Source: Synechococcus sp. PCC 7335
Lineage (GTDB): Bacteria; Cyanobacteriota; Cyanobacteriia; Phormidesmidales; Phormidesmidaceae
Length of the DNA: 64,000 nucleotides
Reading direction: 5' to 3'
Assembly (NCBI RefSeq): GCF_000155595.1
Contig: NZ_DS989906.1
Location: 124,943 to 188,942 of the forward strand
Position 1 is the first letter of the stretch, and every line of letters starts with the position of its first letter. The notes under the pieces were generated by a model. It was not told the origin of the DNA. It searched no databases and was given only the letters and a program-made list of their open reading frames with translations. The translations under genes and the position numbers were made by a program. Shown here in pieces: positions 1 through 8,593 of this stretch.

Positions 1-465
1 GTAGTCAACAAATCCTTTAATCCGAGTCCCGCGCCGAGGTCTGGTATCTATCGTGTTCTACAAGAGAGTACGGGTCGGTATCTAGATGCTCACGAATCAT
101 CCGCTCATGATTTCTCAGCGGTACTTCGACCATTCCAGGATAACGATACCCAGCGGTGGGTGCTGCAAAAGGAAGAGGACGGTGAGTACACCATCCTTCA
201 AACGAGCAGTGATCGCTACTTAGATGCCCATGAGTCGTCGGCGAATGACTTCTCAGCGGTGACTAGACCGATGCAAAACAACGATACTCAGCGATGGGTG
301 ATTGTACCGCAGCGCTTTGCTGGCCAGTTTAGAATCAGGCATAAAAGCAGCGGTCGTTACCTGGATGCGCATGAATCGGCAGCGAATGACTTTTCTGTCG
401 TCACACGCATCGCTCAATCAAACCTAACGCAGATATGGCGACTGGAAGCGGTTCGCTTCTTCTAG
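1..465 (+). CDS. beta-trefoil (ricin-type) repeat protein, 5'-partial
   Basis: The frame is open from the first base of the window, so the gene begins upstream; the GTG at 160 is internal. The visible 154 residues are three copies of a ~45-residue unit with the core GRYLDAHES, then an NDF/HDF, a TR or RP pair, and a QxNxTQxW end. This periodicity and the closing Q-W motif are typical of ricin-B-lectin or fascin-like beta-trefoil folds, which bind sugars or other ligands. The missing N-terminal part could carry an enzymatic domain, so its role is open. No signal sequence can be judged. A hairpin 20 bases after the stop is a plausible terminator. I am fairly sure of the fold and unsure of the ligand. 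Confidence 0.75.
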   Translation, partial: VVNKSFNPSPAPRSGIYRVLQESTGRYLDAHESSAHDFSAVLRPFQDNDTQRWVLQKEEDGEYTILQTSSDRYLDAHESSANDFSAVTRPMQNNDTQRWVIVPQRFAGQFRIRHKSSGRYLDAHESAANDFSVVTRIAQSNLTQIWRLEAVRFF

Positions 466-487
466 AGAGAAAGTTAGGAGTTAAGAT

Positions 488-532
488 AGACAGAAAGCTA
501 TCAGTAGCTAGCATAGTGATAACTTTCTGTCT
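488..532 (+). terminator. hairpin after the trefoil gene
   Basis: AGACAGAAAG-c-TATCA at 488-503 pairs with TGATA-a-CTTTCTGTCT at 517-532, 15 of 16 positions, with a 13-base loop. It starts 22 bases after the stop codon. There is no clear T-tract, so this is a probable rather than a textbook intrinsic terminator. Confidence 0.5.
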
Positions 533-661
533 GAACAATCATCGATTGGTTCAGACGATTCCCCACCTCTGATGAATGTAAGTTACGCTGCTCACCGGCT
601 TAGCCAGTCGCCATACGTCTAGCTGCGGAGCTTAGGACCTGCAAACATCCTAGTTAGAGAG

Positions 662-1318
662 TCACAGCAGCAGCTGTAGCTTATCGAAGCACTTAGGACA
701 GCTGAAGTCAGACGGGTCACAGGTGCGCCAGCCCCAGCTACCGGCTTTGGGCTGCTCGCCGCAGAGAGCGGGTGCATACCATCGCCCCGACTTTGGTTCA
801 GCTTGGGCAATCGCATGGACCTTACGATTGATCACCGTCGCATTGCTAGCATCCTTGAGCACGTACTTGATAGTCAGCTTAGGCTTCTTGCTGGCCGCGC
901 TCTTATTCTTTGCCCGTTTGGGTTTAGTTGTAGCGTCAGCTTTCTTCGACTTCCTTTTGGTGAACCTCTTCTCTTTTTTCACCAACTGCCTATTTGCTTC
1001 CACTTCCCAGATGATAGAACTCGCCACATCCGCTGCCTGCTGAACCAGCAATAGACACTGCGCTACCCTGGCCTTCTGGTTGCGAGCCGATATCTTCTGC
1101 TGCCATTCCACTACTTCCTCCTCGCCTAAACGCATGGTGCGATTGCCGTTAGGCAGCGTCATGCCTTTGGGCGCTCGCAGCCTGGTGTAGGTACTGCCGT
1201 TGCCAGGACTGTGCTGCTCAATCGTCAGGCCCAGCGCCTGCTCATCGACTGGGATAGCGTCACGCAGTGCTTCCAACTGTTCGACTAGGTGAGACAGCTG
1301 CTGTACTAAAGAAGGCAT
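662..1318 (-). CDS. hypothetical protein, coiled-coil/basic linker/Cys-rich tail
   Basis: I do not recognise a family. The 218-residue product has three visible parts. Residues 1-110 are mainly helical, with a Leu/Gln/Glu-rich start and an arginine-containing middle. Residues ~115-145 form a Lys/Ala-rich basic stretch like the DNA-contacting linkers of nucleoid proteins. The C-terminal 70 residues contain the spaced motif C-x(12)-C-x(6)-CPKC, which could hold one zinc ion. No signal peptide or membrane segment is visible. The ATG at 1318 has no strong ribosome-binding site. It stands alone, convergent with the trefoil gene and divergent from the next small gene. A nucleic-acid-binding role is an inference from composition only. 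Confidence 0.55.
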   Translation of the reverse strand: MPSLVQQLSHLVEQLEALRDAIPVDEQALGLTIEQHSPGNGSTYTRLRAPKGMTLPNGNRTMRLGEEEVVEWQQKISARNQKARVAQCLLLVQQAADVASSIIWEVEANRQLVKKEKRFTKRKSKKADATTKPKRAKNKSAASKKPKLTIKYVLKDASNATVINRKVHAIAQAEPKSGRWYAPALCGEQPKAGSWGWRTCDPSDFSCPKCFDKLQLLL

Positions 1319-1587
1319 ATCTACTATCAGACAGTTTGGTGAACACTTTCAATGCTAACACCCATATCGCTAGGTGGTGAACAAAACTAAAGTACACACC
1401 AAAATCGGCAGTGATAGGGCTACCAAGCTTCCGACTATCCTCCGTGTATCAAAAAAAAGGATAGCTTAGAGCAACCAGAGATTTCTCTCTAAGTCAACAG
1501 CAGACGGTCAGTTCGCTTCACTTTCTTCACCGACTTGGTATACTACTTTGGCAACAACTTCCTCTCGAAGCAACGAGGAGCAAACCA

Positions 1588-1845
1588 GTGGAAGAACACG
1601 CGAGTATTGAACAAGTGGATAAAGCGATCGCCTGGTATCGCCAGCATAAGGATGAGATCGTTCGTTTGCTTCCTCTTTCAGTACCTGGCCTAACGTTTAA
1701 GAAGGGATGTATCGATAGTTTGGAACGACAGATCGAACGGTGGGAAGATCCGAGTCATCCAACTCCTTTGAATCTGGCTTTGGTATACATTCATCGTCCA
1801 ATACGTATATTTAGAATGGCACTTAAAGCGTCAAGGCATACATAG
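1588..1845 (+). CDS. small hypothetical protein
   Basis: An 85-residue, probably helical, soluble protein of no family I recognise. The GTG start is supported by a good GAGGAG ribosome-binding site about eight bases upstream (1574-1580). A TATACT box at 1539-1544 with TTCACT at 1517-1522 could be its promoter. It lies 30 bases upstream of a membrane-protein gene on the same strand, so the two may be co-transcribed. Confidence 0.5.
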   Translation: MEEHASIEQVDKAIAWYRQHKDEIVRLLPLSVPGLTFKKGCIDSLERQIERWEDPSHPTPLNLALVYIHRPIRIFRMALKASRHT

Positions 1846-1875
1846 AGATAGAGCGAACGAGTAGGAAAGTTTTTC

Positions 1876-2343
1876 ATGATCATAATTGAAACTTTGGAAG
1901 CGGAAGACGTATGCTCACAATTGCCTGGGGCCTTCAGGATTGGCCGAAAAATTGTGGTGTATCTGCGTGGAGATCTTGCTGCCGCAAAGTTAGCGCTAGC
2001 GCTAACAAATGATCAAAATTCAAAGCGGAGGATTTTTGATTATAGTTCAACGAGGCTGATCGCAATTCTCTTTATAACGTTTGTATATCTAGTTTCATTT
2101 AATTCCATTATTCGCTGGTACAGTGTAATTCTACAATTAGAGATAACGCCGGAAATCCAATACTCGCGCTCGGCTATAGCGTCGCTTTGGCTGTTTCTCT
2201 TATTGTGGAGTGTATTTGTCCGCACGTTACAGGTAGCACACTTATCTCGCATAGCTAGATTCGTGTTGCTGGGACTTTCTGGATGTACATTTATCCTAAT
2301 TGTTAATTTCTTTGTTTTATCTGTCTTATCGATTTCTACTTGA
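1876..2343 (+). CDS. hypothetical membrane protein
   Basis: The 155-residue product starts with a ~55-residue soluble region and then has three hydrophobic segments, at roughly residues 60-80, 100-115 and 128-150, which indicates a small integral membrane protein. No catalytic motif is visible and I do not recognise the family. It follows the 85-aa gene by 30 bases on the same strand, so an operon is likely. A toxin- or bacteriocin-related role cannot be argued from the sequence. Confidence 0.5.
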   Translation: MIIIETLEAEDVCSQLPGAFRIGRKIVVYLRGDLAAAKLALALTNDQNSKRRIFDYSSTRLIAILFITFVYLVSFNSIIRWYSVILQLEITPEIQYSRSAIASLWLFLLLWSVFVRTLQVAHLSRIARFVLLGLSGCTFILIVNFFVLSVLSIST

Positions 2344-2430
2344 AGCCGAGCTAGCAGTAGTTGACGCGACGGGCCTGGTCAATATTCGATATCTGCTGTA
2401 GAAGGGAGTGGTTGATTATTCATTCACGCA

Positions 2431-2682
2431 ATGCCCAGCTCGATACGCAGACCGACCTATAGATCGTTTATCCCAGCGCCGCCGACAGCTATTCCTGTAG
2501 GTAAAACGACAGCGCCTTACTCGCAGTCAGCTTTTAGCCGCACAGGACAGCCTGGTAACTCTCGACTGGATAACCCCAACTGGAAGCCCTATCGCAATAG
2601 CCAGGAGTTAGCGCTAAAGGTCTACGAGATGACCCATCCGCAACAGCCTAGTGTTGACGACAATGGTGTGGGGCTATCCTAG
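2431..2682 (+). CDS. small Pro/Ser-rich hypothetical protein
   Basis: An 83-residue product rich in Pro, Ser, Arg and Asn, apparently low in regular structure, with no recognised domain. It has no strong ribosome-binding site. It is kept because the frame is uninterrupted and a 20-bp-arm inverted repeat 37 bases after the stop could act as its terminator. It may not be a gene. Confidence 0.3.
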   Translation: MPSSIRRPTYRSFIPAPPTAIPVGKTTAPYSQSAFSRTGQPGNSRLDNPNWKPYRNSQELALKVYEMTHPQQPSVDDNGVGLS

Positions 2683-2718
2683 TCGGTTGAGGAGACCGTT
2701 GAATGTCCTAGATATCGA

Positions 2719-2790
2719 CCTCCTGATGCAGCAATCACTGCAGTACGCTGTTGGTATGCAAGCTTTCGACGTGATCGCTGCATCAGGGGG
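2719..2790. repeat. 72-bp inverted repeat with 20-bp arms
   Basis: The arms 2719-2738 and 2771-2790 share CCTGATGCAGC and ATCAC and match at 18 of 20 positions. The 32-base centre is not complementary. It follows the 83-aa gene and is succeeded 16 bases later by a short T-run, so it may terminate transcription, or it may be a small mobile relic. Confidence 0.6.
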
Positions 2791-2797
2791 CTATTGA

Positions 2798-2995
2798 ATT
2801 CGGCTTTTTACCAAGGTAGCTTTTTCTCCCATATCAGTTAGTTCGCTACCGGATATTCCAGCCATCGAGTTCTGGGCTGTTGATGGTAAGACTGTGCCAT
2901 CCTACTCAAAGCTAATTGTGACTGTGGCTTCGATTACTCTGAATGGGAAGGAAGAAAAGCCACAGATGCAAAAACAGATCTTTCCCAGTACCTGA
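2798..2995 (+). pseudogene. open-frame fragment without a start codon
   Basis: A 65-codon frame is open between stops and contains the phrase FWAVDGKTVPSYSKL. No ATG, GTG or TTG with a ribosome-binding site is present at its head. It could be a decayed remnant of a transposase or another gene; I cannot name it. The sequence from 2683 to 3025 holds nothing else besides the inverted repeat. Confidence 0.2.
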
Positions 2996-3025
2996 ATAAA
3001 CCTTACGATCAACTTAAGCATCAAC

Positions 3026-3355
3026 TTAGTCTGAAGTATCCTCATCAGACCAACCTAATTTTTGAGCGATCGCTTCCAACAGCAAATGCTTCTCGGCCAT
3101 CATCCGCCCGAACGAGCGAGAGCACATGATGTTTTTCTTGGGCTGGATCTCTTCTAGTCCCAGACAAGCGGTTCCGCGTAGTTCATGAACAATACGCTCT
3201 GCAACAACGTTGAACACCTGGCGAATTGTCCTTGGCTCAGCGGCTCGCAAGTCAGCAGCAGTCTCAATACCAATCGCATTGAGCTTGAGCGTCCACCGTC
3301 TACCGATGCCCCAGATATCCCCAACTGCAATAGTAGGAAGCACCTCATCTTGGAG
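3026..3355 (-). pseudogene. umuC-like Y-family DNA polymerase fragment
   Basis: The translated frame contains VGDIWGIGRRW followed by a helix-hairpin-helix-like stretch, HELRG, and a PKK..CSRSFG segment. These are the thumb and start of the little-finger region of UmuC/DNA polymerase V catalytic subunits, which bypass lesions in the SOS response. The polymerase palm with its catalytic carboxylates is absent, so only about 110 of the usual ~420 residues survive. At its 5' side it meets a resolvase fragment on the opposite strand near 3355. It is clearly broken. The family call is secure; the exact edges are approximate. Confidence 0.75.
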
Positions 3356-3356
3356 A

Positions 3357-3484
3357 GTGCGATCGCACTCGCAGAAGCGGGCGAGCTGACGATCAATGAA
3401 ATCTGCGAGCAGGTGGGTTGTAGTCGTTCTACTTACTATCGGCAGGTTGCGTCGCGTCTTGACTCTAGCAGGAATAGTAACTGA
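3357..3484 (+). pseudogene. serine resolvase C-terminal HTH fragment
   Basis: The frame reads IALAEAGELTINEICEQVG and then CSRSTYYRQV, the helix-turn-helix that ends resolvase/invertase serine recombinases. The catalytic N-terminal domain with the active serine is missing, and the remnant sits head-on against the umuC fragment. A second, shorter remnant of the same type occurs at 29050-29118. Confidence 0.65.
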
Positions 3485-3604
3485 GTTGACTTTGGCGTAG
3501 CGCCAGCGCGGTTGTGGATAATAAAAATTAGTAGCCCGCTGATACGATGCAAATGGCTGTAGAAGGTTCTCTTAGCCAAGTTGCAAACAAGGGCATAAGG
3601 CTGC

Positions 3605-4312
3605 ATGAAAGATAAAAAAGTAGTAATCGTCGGTGCCTCTTCAGGAATCGGAAGATCGCTCACTAAAATGTGTTCTGAGCAAGGCGCTATAGTTCATCTA
3701 CTGAGTAGAAGTGAGGCTAAGCTTGTCCAGGTACAGAAAGAGTTGAACGCTCCATCATATGTACACGAAATGAATATGTTAGATGAGGAATCTGTTAGTC
3801 AGACATTTGCTGATATCGGAGAGTTTGACTACTTATCTTTTACAGCGGTAGCTGATGAGCTGAAACTGATGTCACCAGTCGAGTCGATGACGACCGAAGT
3901 CGCACATCGGGGCATGGAAAAGTTTTGGGGCACGTTTAACTGCTGCCGAGCAGCCACACGAACAATTTCAAAAGATGGTGCGATGGTTGTCACTTCGAGT
4001 ATTGCTATTGATCGTCCGGCAAAGAACGCCTCTATCATGAACGCTGCAAGCGCGGCTGTCGTCTCCTTTGCGAAAGCGCTCGCCTTAGAGATTGCGCCTA
4101 CTCGAGTCAACATCATTGCGCCGGGTGTTGTCGGGACAGGTGTCTGGACTGAAGAGCAGAGAAAGGAGAACGAGTCGTGGGCCGAAAAGAAACTGCCGGT
4201 CGGACATCTGGGAACGGCTGATGAACTGGCCCAAGCTTATTATTCGGTTCTAACTAATTCGTACATGACGGGCAGCGTGGTCTCGGTTGATGGTGGACTT
4301 ACGCTGGTGTGA
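3605..4312 (+). CDS. SDR-family protein with altered catalytic site
   Basis: A 235-residue Rossmann-fold short-chain dehydrogenase/reductase. The nucleotide-binding motif GASSGIGR is at residues 10-17, and the C-terminal part has the family's PG and VSVDGG signatures. The usual YxxxK catalytic pair is not present: the aligned stretch before the FAKALALEIAP helix reads MNAAS, replacing Tyr and Lys with Met and Ser, although a preceding SS is kept. The protein should bind NAD(P) but may catalyse a different reaction or act as a sensor. Its stop overlaps the longest possible frame of the next oxidoreductase gene, with 74 bases to that gene's likely start, so the two probably form an operon. The ATG follows a weak AAGG site. 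Confidence 0.85.
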   Translation: MKDKKVVIVGASSGIGRSLTKMCSEQGAIVHLLSRSEAKLVQVQKELNAPSYVHEMNMLDEESVSQTFADIGEFDYLSFTAVADELKLMSPVESMTTEVAHRGMEKFWGTFNCCRAATRTISKDGAMVVTSSIAIDRPAKNASIMNAASAAVVSFAKALALEIAPTRVNIIAPGVVGTGVWTEEQRKENESWAEKKLPVGHLGTADELAQAYYSVLTNSYMTGSVVSVDGGLTLV

Positions 4313-4386
4313 CTAGGACTGCTTGCTCCATCAGTTTCGGACATATACCCTACAATCATGACGAACATGACCTGAGGAAATTGACT

Positions 4387-5055
4387 GTGAAGATAGGCTT
4401 TTGGGGCAGTGGCAATATGGCTCGATTGGTTGGCGGGGCCTGGTCAGTGACAGGGCATCAGGTCATGTTCGGCTCGCGTAACTCCGATAAGTCTCAGAGT
4501 ATCGCTGAGGAAATCGGCTCTGGTTCAACTGGTGGAACAAACGATGAGGTTGCATCAGTTTGTGAAGTCATCGTCAGCACTGCGCGAGCAGTGCCTTCTA
4601 GCTTCCTCAAATCAACTTCTCCACTGAAGGATAAAGTTGTGATTGATTTGAACAATAGGGATTTTCCTCGGGATTTCAAACCAGACGAGTTTTTACAGTC
4701 TTTAGCAGAAGCGACTCAGCAAGATATACCTGAGGCTAAGGTTGTTAAAGCTCTGAATAATCAGGCGATGCAGGTTTTTAATTGTGATGCAGCGGCGTTG
4801 AGAGAAGCCGGTATACAGTCATTCATCGCAGGAGACGACGATGGTGCCAAAGTCATCGTCAGCGAGTTGTTAGGTGATATCGGCCTGAAAGCAGTTGATT
4901 TTGGCGCGCTATCCAACGCATGGCTACTGGAGCTTCAGGCCGATATCCTGAGAACTTATATGTTTGCTACTGGGAATGCGCTAGTGACGCCAGCCCTGAT
5001 TGAAGCGCCTAAAGCTGAGCCAAGGTTTGGTGAGCGTAGAAAGGGTACTTACTAA
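4387..5055 (+). CDS. NADPH-dependent F420-reductase-like Rossmann protein
   Basis: From the GTG at 4387 the product begins MKIGFWGSGNMA, the dinucleotide-binding GxGxMA pattern of the F420-oxidoreductase/NADP-binding family (Pfam F420_oxidored). A second signature, KVVIDLNN, lies near residue 85, and a NQAM segment follows around residue 120. Members reduce NADP with F420 or act on unknown substrates; most cyanobacterial relatives are uncharacterised. The start is chosen because GAGGA at 4374-4378 is eight bases away, whereas the GTG at 4309 gives a non-homologous leader. It directly follows the SDR gene and may share its message. A redox pair acting on one substrate is an inference. Confidence 0.8.
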   Translation: MKIGFWGSGNMARLVGGAWSVTGHQVMFGSRNSDKSQSIAEEIGSGSTGGTNDEVASVCEVIVSTARAVPSSFLKSTSPLKDKVVIDLNNRDFPRDFKPDEFLQSLAEATQQDIPEAKVVKALNNQAMQVFNCDAAALREAGIQSFIAGDDDGAKVIVSELLGDIGLKAVDFGALSNAWLLELQADILRTYMFATGNALVTPALIEAPKAEPRFGERRKGTY

Positions 5056-5256
5056 GTCTCGATAATAGCTATGATCGCTGCCTCACTGTATATGTTACCT
5101 ACGCTATGTAGAGGTTTTGGACATCAGACCGTTTGCGCCCCCGGCAACTAGGCAAGCGGCATCAAGGTTTTGTCCGCAACGTTTGTGGATATACTGGCTA
5201 CTTCAACTCTCTTTACAGGGCTTGTGATTTAGTTCTCTTTGGTTGAAACCTCCAAC

Positions 5257-5601
5257 ATGTCTTTTGAATCAAAGCGACTTGCCTACGAAACAGTTAACAA
5301 GAAACATGCAGCTGAGGTGGAAGGCATCTTGTGCGACCCAGCCATCTATACGCATGTTGACGATGGTATTGCACCTTCTTTGGCTGAGCTAACAAAAGAC
5401 TTTGCCTCAAGCGAGAAAGCAATGTTACATCCCAAAGATGATGAAGTTTGGTTAGACTTCATCATCAAAGTAAAGGCGCTGAATAGGCCCTTTGGTAGTA
5501 ATGGAACAGAAACGCACGCTAAGGCTGAAAGTATTGCTATACAAGCTTTTTGCTATAGGTCTTTTGAACTACCGTTGAGACGCTATTTCTGTACCAGTTG
5601 A
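5257..5601 (+). pseudogene. truncated GNAT acetyltransferase
   Basis: The first ~75 residues from the ATG at 5257 match the start of GNAT N-acetyltransferases: SFESKRLAYETV, then a CDPAIYTHVDDG stretch and DEVWLDFIIKVK. The acetyl-CoA-binding motif A (Q/RxxGxG/A) and everything after it are missing. From about 5487 the frame continues into unrelated sequence until 5601. The gene is therefore a 3' truncation, next to the broken exoprotein gene and a small inverted-repeat element. Confidence 0.65.
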
Positions 5602-5684
5602 TCCTTTCTAGCGGAGGATGAGTGAAACCCTTGATATACCGTTCCAAAATCTTGTACCAATTAGGGTAAGGTTCAACTGGTACA
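5590..5684. repeat. 95-bp element with 15-bp inverted ends
   Basis: TGTACCAGTTGATCC at 5590-5604 is the inverse of GGTTCAACTGGTACA at 5670-5684, with one mismatch. No open frame is specific to it. It lies in the junk between the truncated acetyltransferase and the truncated exoprotein and may be a miniature mobile element or a scar. Confidence 0.4.
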
Positions 5685-5723
5685 GCCCCCTATGGGTGCT
5701 TAGCGTGCGATCCTGTTCCGATG

Positions 5724-6509
5724 CTACTGATACCCCTTATCCTCGACTAATCTTACAGCGCCCACTGTTCTTAGTCCGCCGATATCAATCCGGCCACCAA
5801 ACGCCGCGAGTCCACTAGAGGCAGCTTTCATATTGATATCGCCGCCGACCAGTAACAAATCTTCCCCGTCGGGGACTCGTAAACCGGCTGTCGAAATGTT
5901 GTTGTTTGGGTCGGTAGATAGGGACTGAGACTGGTTGGTAATGGCTGCGCTTTCAGCCTCATTGAACAGTAAAACGGATGGTGCAACCGACAACAAAGAA
6001 GAGACTGCTGCGGGATTGGTTGCACTATAGTTTCCAGCGTTGCCGAAACCAATAGAATTGGCCGTAGAGATTACCAGCGAACCACCCACATCCAGACTAG
6101 ACTGTGGCCCTAACAAAACCCCGTTGGGATTGATAAAAAACAGACCGGCGCTGCCGTTAGTGGCCAATGTCCCCAAAATATTAGAGCGAACACCCCCCGT
6201 AATTCGGGCAAAGATATTGTTGATAGCGGCTGGGTTGTCGAAAGTTGCTCGCCAGCCTTCATCAATGTTGAACGTCTCAAAGCTATGAAACAAATTTTGA
6301 CTGCGGATAGCGCCGCCAGTAATCAGCTCAGCGTTGGGGCCGTCCGAAGCGACTTGCGATCGCTCCACACCCCCCAACGTATCATCCGCCACAACTTCGT
6401 TCTGAGCTCGCGTCGGCAGCTCCCATGCCAGTAACGCGCTCATCATCAACGCAGCGCTAGAGAGGCTTTTGGCCCAACGACAGAAAGAGGTTAGAGAGTG
6501 TGATCGCAT
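5724..6509 (-). pseudogene. TpsA haemagglutinin N-terminal fragment
   Basis: A signal peptide of ~35 residues ending in TRAQ is followed by the two-partner-secretion (FHA N-terminal) domain. Its hallmarks are SQNLFHSFETFN near residue 70, INNIFARITGG, and FFINPNGVLLGP near 130. This domain is recognised by a TpsB pore for export. The beta-helix should then run on for hundreds of residues, but the gene stops after GGRIDIGGL and a short unrelated tail. The missing C-terminal end of a TpsA lies on the opposite strand at 9423-11368, so an inversion or deletion is likely. The upstream ATG has an AGGAGG ribosome-binding site. The intact paralogue is at 17397. Confidence 0.85.
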
Positions 6510-6721
6510 ATGGCCTCCTTCAGTGATGAAACCCTTAATTCATCAAAAATACTTCATTACAACGTAACCGATCACAGCAAGGTAGCAAAACGAAAACTTT
6601 AACTGTGCACCTACCGAAAACGGCAGTGGTTTATACCAGAACTACTCTCGTGTGCACCAACAAAGCTGAATACGATAATCCCAGCGTCCAATAAAACTAC
6701 TAACGTTAAGAGGACATCCAC

Positions 6722-7939
6722 ATGGAAACATTTACTTCTACCAGAAGCACTGACTCAAGTGCTGCATCAGGGCTTAGCAACGATCCGGCTAGCTACGGTA
6801 ACATCGCACTGTCTGATTTAGAAAAGTTTTCTAGTATCAGAGACCATCTGGCTGGCAGTGGCGTTGATTTCTCCTCTCTCTTAAGGTGGGTAGAATCGAT
6901 GAAACAAACCATTTCGGAATGGCCTTCTGAATGGTCTGAAATGCGAGGTGATACGGCGCTAAGTGACTTTTATACTGCCGTTCGCCAGAATTTTAGTGCG
7001 GACAACGGGTCATCGGCAGATACAGAAAGGGTTTTGGATGCGATCACCGCCATCGACAGCATTACCGGACAGCCTACCCAGACAACAGCTACAACGACTA
7101 GCACCCCCTCCCACTCGACAGTTGCCAGCTGGTCGCGCCGAGCGTCAAACCTAAGCACCATCGCCGAGGCAGTGTCCATTGCCACCGACGAACTCACCGA
7201 CTTTCGAGGCAGCGCTGATTTCTACGACGATATGACCACTGCCTTTGGAGAAGGCATCACTCGAACGGCGGCGCTAGACGCTATTAATAGCATTATTGAG
7301 GACACCGCTGACATTAGCTTTGAAGTGGCTGATATTGATCAGTATGGCGCTGATGCAGCCTATGCAGCTGCGACAAGCACTATCTATCTGTCAGAAGATT
7401 TCTTGAGACAGAATGAAAACAATCTAGACAACATTGCTAACGTGATTATAGAAGAATGGGGTCACCACGTTGACGAAGTACTCAACAGCGCCGATACCGC
7501 TGGCGATGAAGGCGAAGTGTTTATGAGTTTGGTGAAAGATTTCAACTTCGATTTGGCTGATCTTAGAGCAGAAAACGATCAAGCCACTTTCGAGGTCAAC
7601 GGACAGAGCGTTTTGGTAGAACAAGCCTTTGGTACAGTTAGTTTACCAACCACCTGGGTGATTTTTCGTAGCGATCGCGGGAGCATTCTGGCCTTTAAGC
7701 GAGATGCCACAGTCAGTGCCCTGACTGACGTTTACTTCCGAGACGCCAGTTCTCAACAGGGCAGAGTATTCGAAAATCTACAGTCACCGCTGAATATCTT
7801 TGGTGGGCAATTTAGCGTCACCACCCGAGTCAACAACCTCACACCCAGAATAAGACCCGACGGCACAATTGGATTTAGGTCTGGATTCATTCAGCCTCGC
7901 CTGCGGATGAATGCCCCTCAGTGGACACGCATTCGATAG
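6722..7939 (+). CDS. unknown protein with EExGHxxD motif
   Basis: This 405-residue protein has a good AAGAGGA ribosome-binding site. Residues 1-130 are Ser/Thr-rich and helical. The middle carries IIEEWGHHVDE at residues 242-252, followed by an acidic AGDEGEVF stretch (260-267). An E-E-x-G-H-x-x-D plus DTxGDEG pattern is one I associate with cyanobacterial RTX/PPC exoproteins; it resembles a permuted zincin metal site but is not HExxH. The last 100 residues look like a beta-rich module. There is no classical signal peptide, so secretion would need a leaderless route such as type I. It sits between two halves of a broken TpsA gene and upstream of a small secreted protein. The function is unknown; a metallopeptidase is a guess. 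Confidence 0.65.
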   Translation: METFTSTRSTDSSAASGLSNDPASYGNIALSDLEKFSSIRDHLAGSGVDFSSLLRWVESMKQTISEWPSEWSEMRGDTALSDFYTAVRQNFSADNGSSADTERVLDAITAIDSITGQPTQTTATTTSTPSHSTVASWSRRASNLSTIAEAVSIATDELTDFRGSADFYDDMTTAFGEGITRTAALDAINSIIEDTADISFEVADIDQYGADAAYAAATSTIYLSEDFLRQNENNLDNIANVIIEEWGHHVDEVLNSADTAGDEGEVFMSLVKDFNFDLADLRAENDQATFEVNGQSVLVEQAFGTVSLPTTWVIFRSDRGSILAFKRDATVSALTDVYFRDASSQQGRVFENLQSPLNIFGGQFSVTTRVNNLTPRIRPDGTIGFRSGFIQPRLRMNAPQWTRIR

Positions 7940-7944
7940 AAACC

Positions 7945-8030
7945 GTCAGGACTGAGTAGCCAAAATTGGGAGCGGCCATTGGCTGATAGGCTAGGTGCGA
8001 TCATCTCGTTCAACCGCCTCCTGACAGATT
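7945..8030. mobile_element. relic of the zinc-ribbon IS left end
   Basis: GTCAGGACTGAGTAGCCAAA followed by a GATAGGCTAGGTGCGATCA block matches the first ~85 bases of the elements at 26758 and 33018 (outer repeat plus leader up to the transposase start). Nothing downstream is retained, so it is a solo end scar. Confidence 0.75.
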
Positions 8031-8078
8031 CCTATTTTCTAGTTGAAAAATGTCCAAGCAGAAAAGAAACGAAAAGCA

Positions 8079-8525
8079 ATGAAAACACAATTAACCTTTC
8101 ATCGAATCTCAAAATATTTTTCAACATTGATTTTTGCATTGTTGATCTCTATTCTACCTACCTCAAAAGCTCAAGCAGGAGCTTATGGAGATACTATCTC
8201 TCATCCGTGTAGTAGTGCTCTTGGTTACGGTTGTGGTACTCCAGTGAGCCCATATACCGACATGCCTGCGATATATTCTGATATGCAAAGCGCGATTAAT
8301 TCTATTCACAATGCCTATCGTGAGAGCTATGGACAATCTATTCCTCTTACAGATCACAACATCAATGAAGTGATGCGAGTAGTAGGTGCACAGTCCTCTG
8401 ACCGCCCTTTTGTCGTTAATCAACTTCGTGGTCTGGCAAGTCTTGATAATGATCTAGCAAATACATTGCGAATTCTTGAATGCACTGATGCCTATGGAAA
8501 TCCAATTAATTCGCCTAGCTGCTGA
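8079..8525 (+). CDS. small secreted protein
   Basis: Started at the ATG at 8079, the product is 148 residues with a classical signal peptide: a basic head (KTQ...RISK), a hydrophobic core of about 15 residues, and a cleavage site after SKAQA. The TTG at 8043 would add a charged extension that weakens this. The mature ~115 residues contain four cysteines (HPCSS, GCG, LECTD and a terminal C), enough for two disulfides. I recognise no family. It is flanked by IS debris on both sides, so its promoter may come from the element upstream. Confidence 0.55.
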   Translation: MKTQLTFHRISKYFSTLIFALLISILPTSKAQAGAYGDTISHPCSSALGYGCGTPVSPYTDMPAIYSDMQSAINSIHNAYRESYGQSIPLTDHNINEVMRVVGAQSSDRPFVVNQLRGLASLDNDLANTLRILECTDAYGNPINSPSC

Positions 8526-8593
8526 TTAAAAGGCTTCATAGGGTTACCTTAGAAGGTTGTATTCCTCTTCCTTCTAGACTTGACATGATATTT

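Noticed and set aside
723-1054. Plus-strand frames opposite the 218-aa gene
   Set aside because: They are the complementary reading of the basic, Lys/Ala-rich coding part of the minus-strand gene and have no start signals.
4323-4356. TTGCTC/TACAAT as a promoter for the F420-reductase-like gene
   Set aside because: The spacer would be 22 bases, outside the usual range; co-transcription with the SDR gene is simpler.
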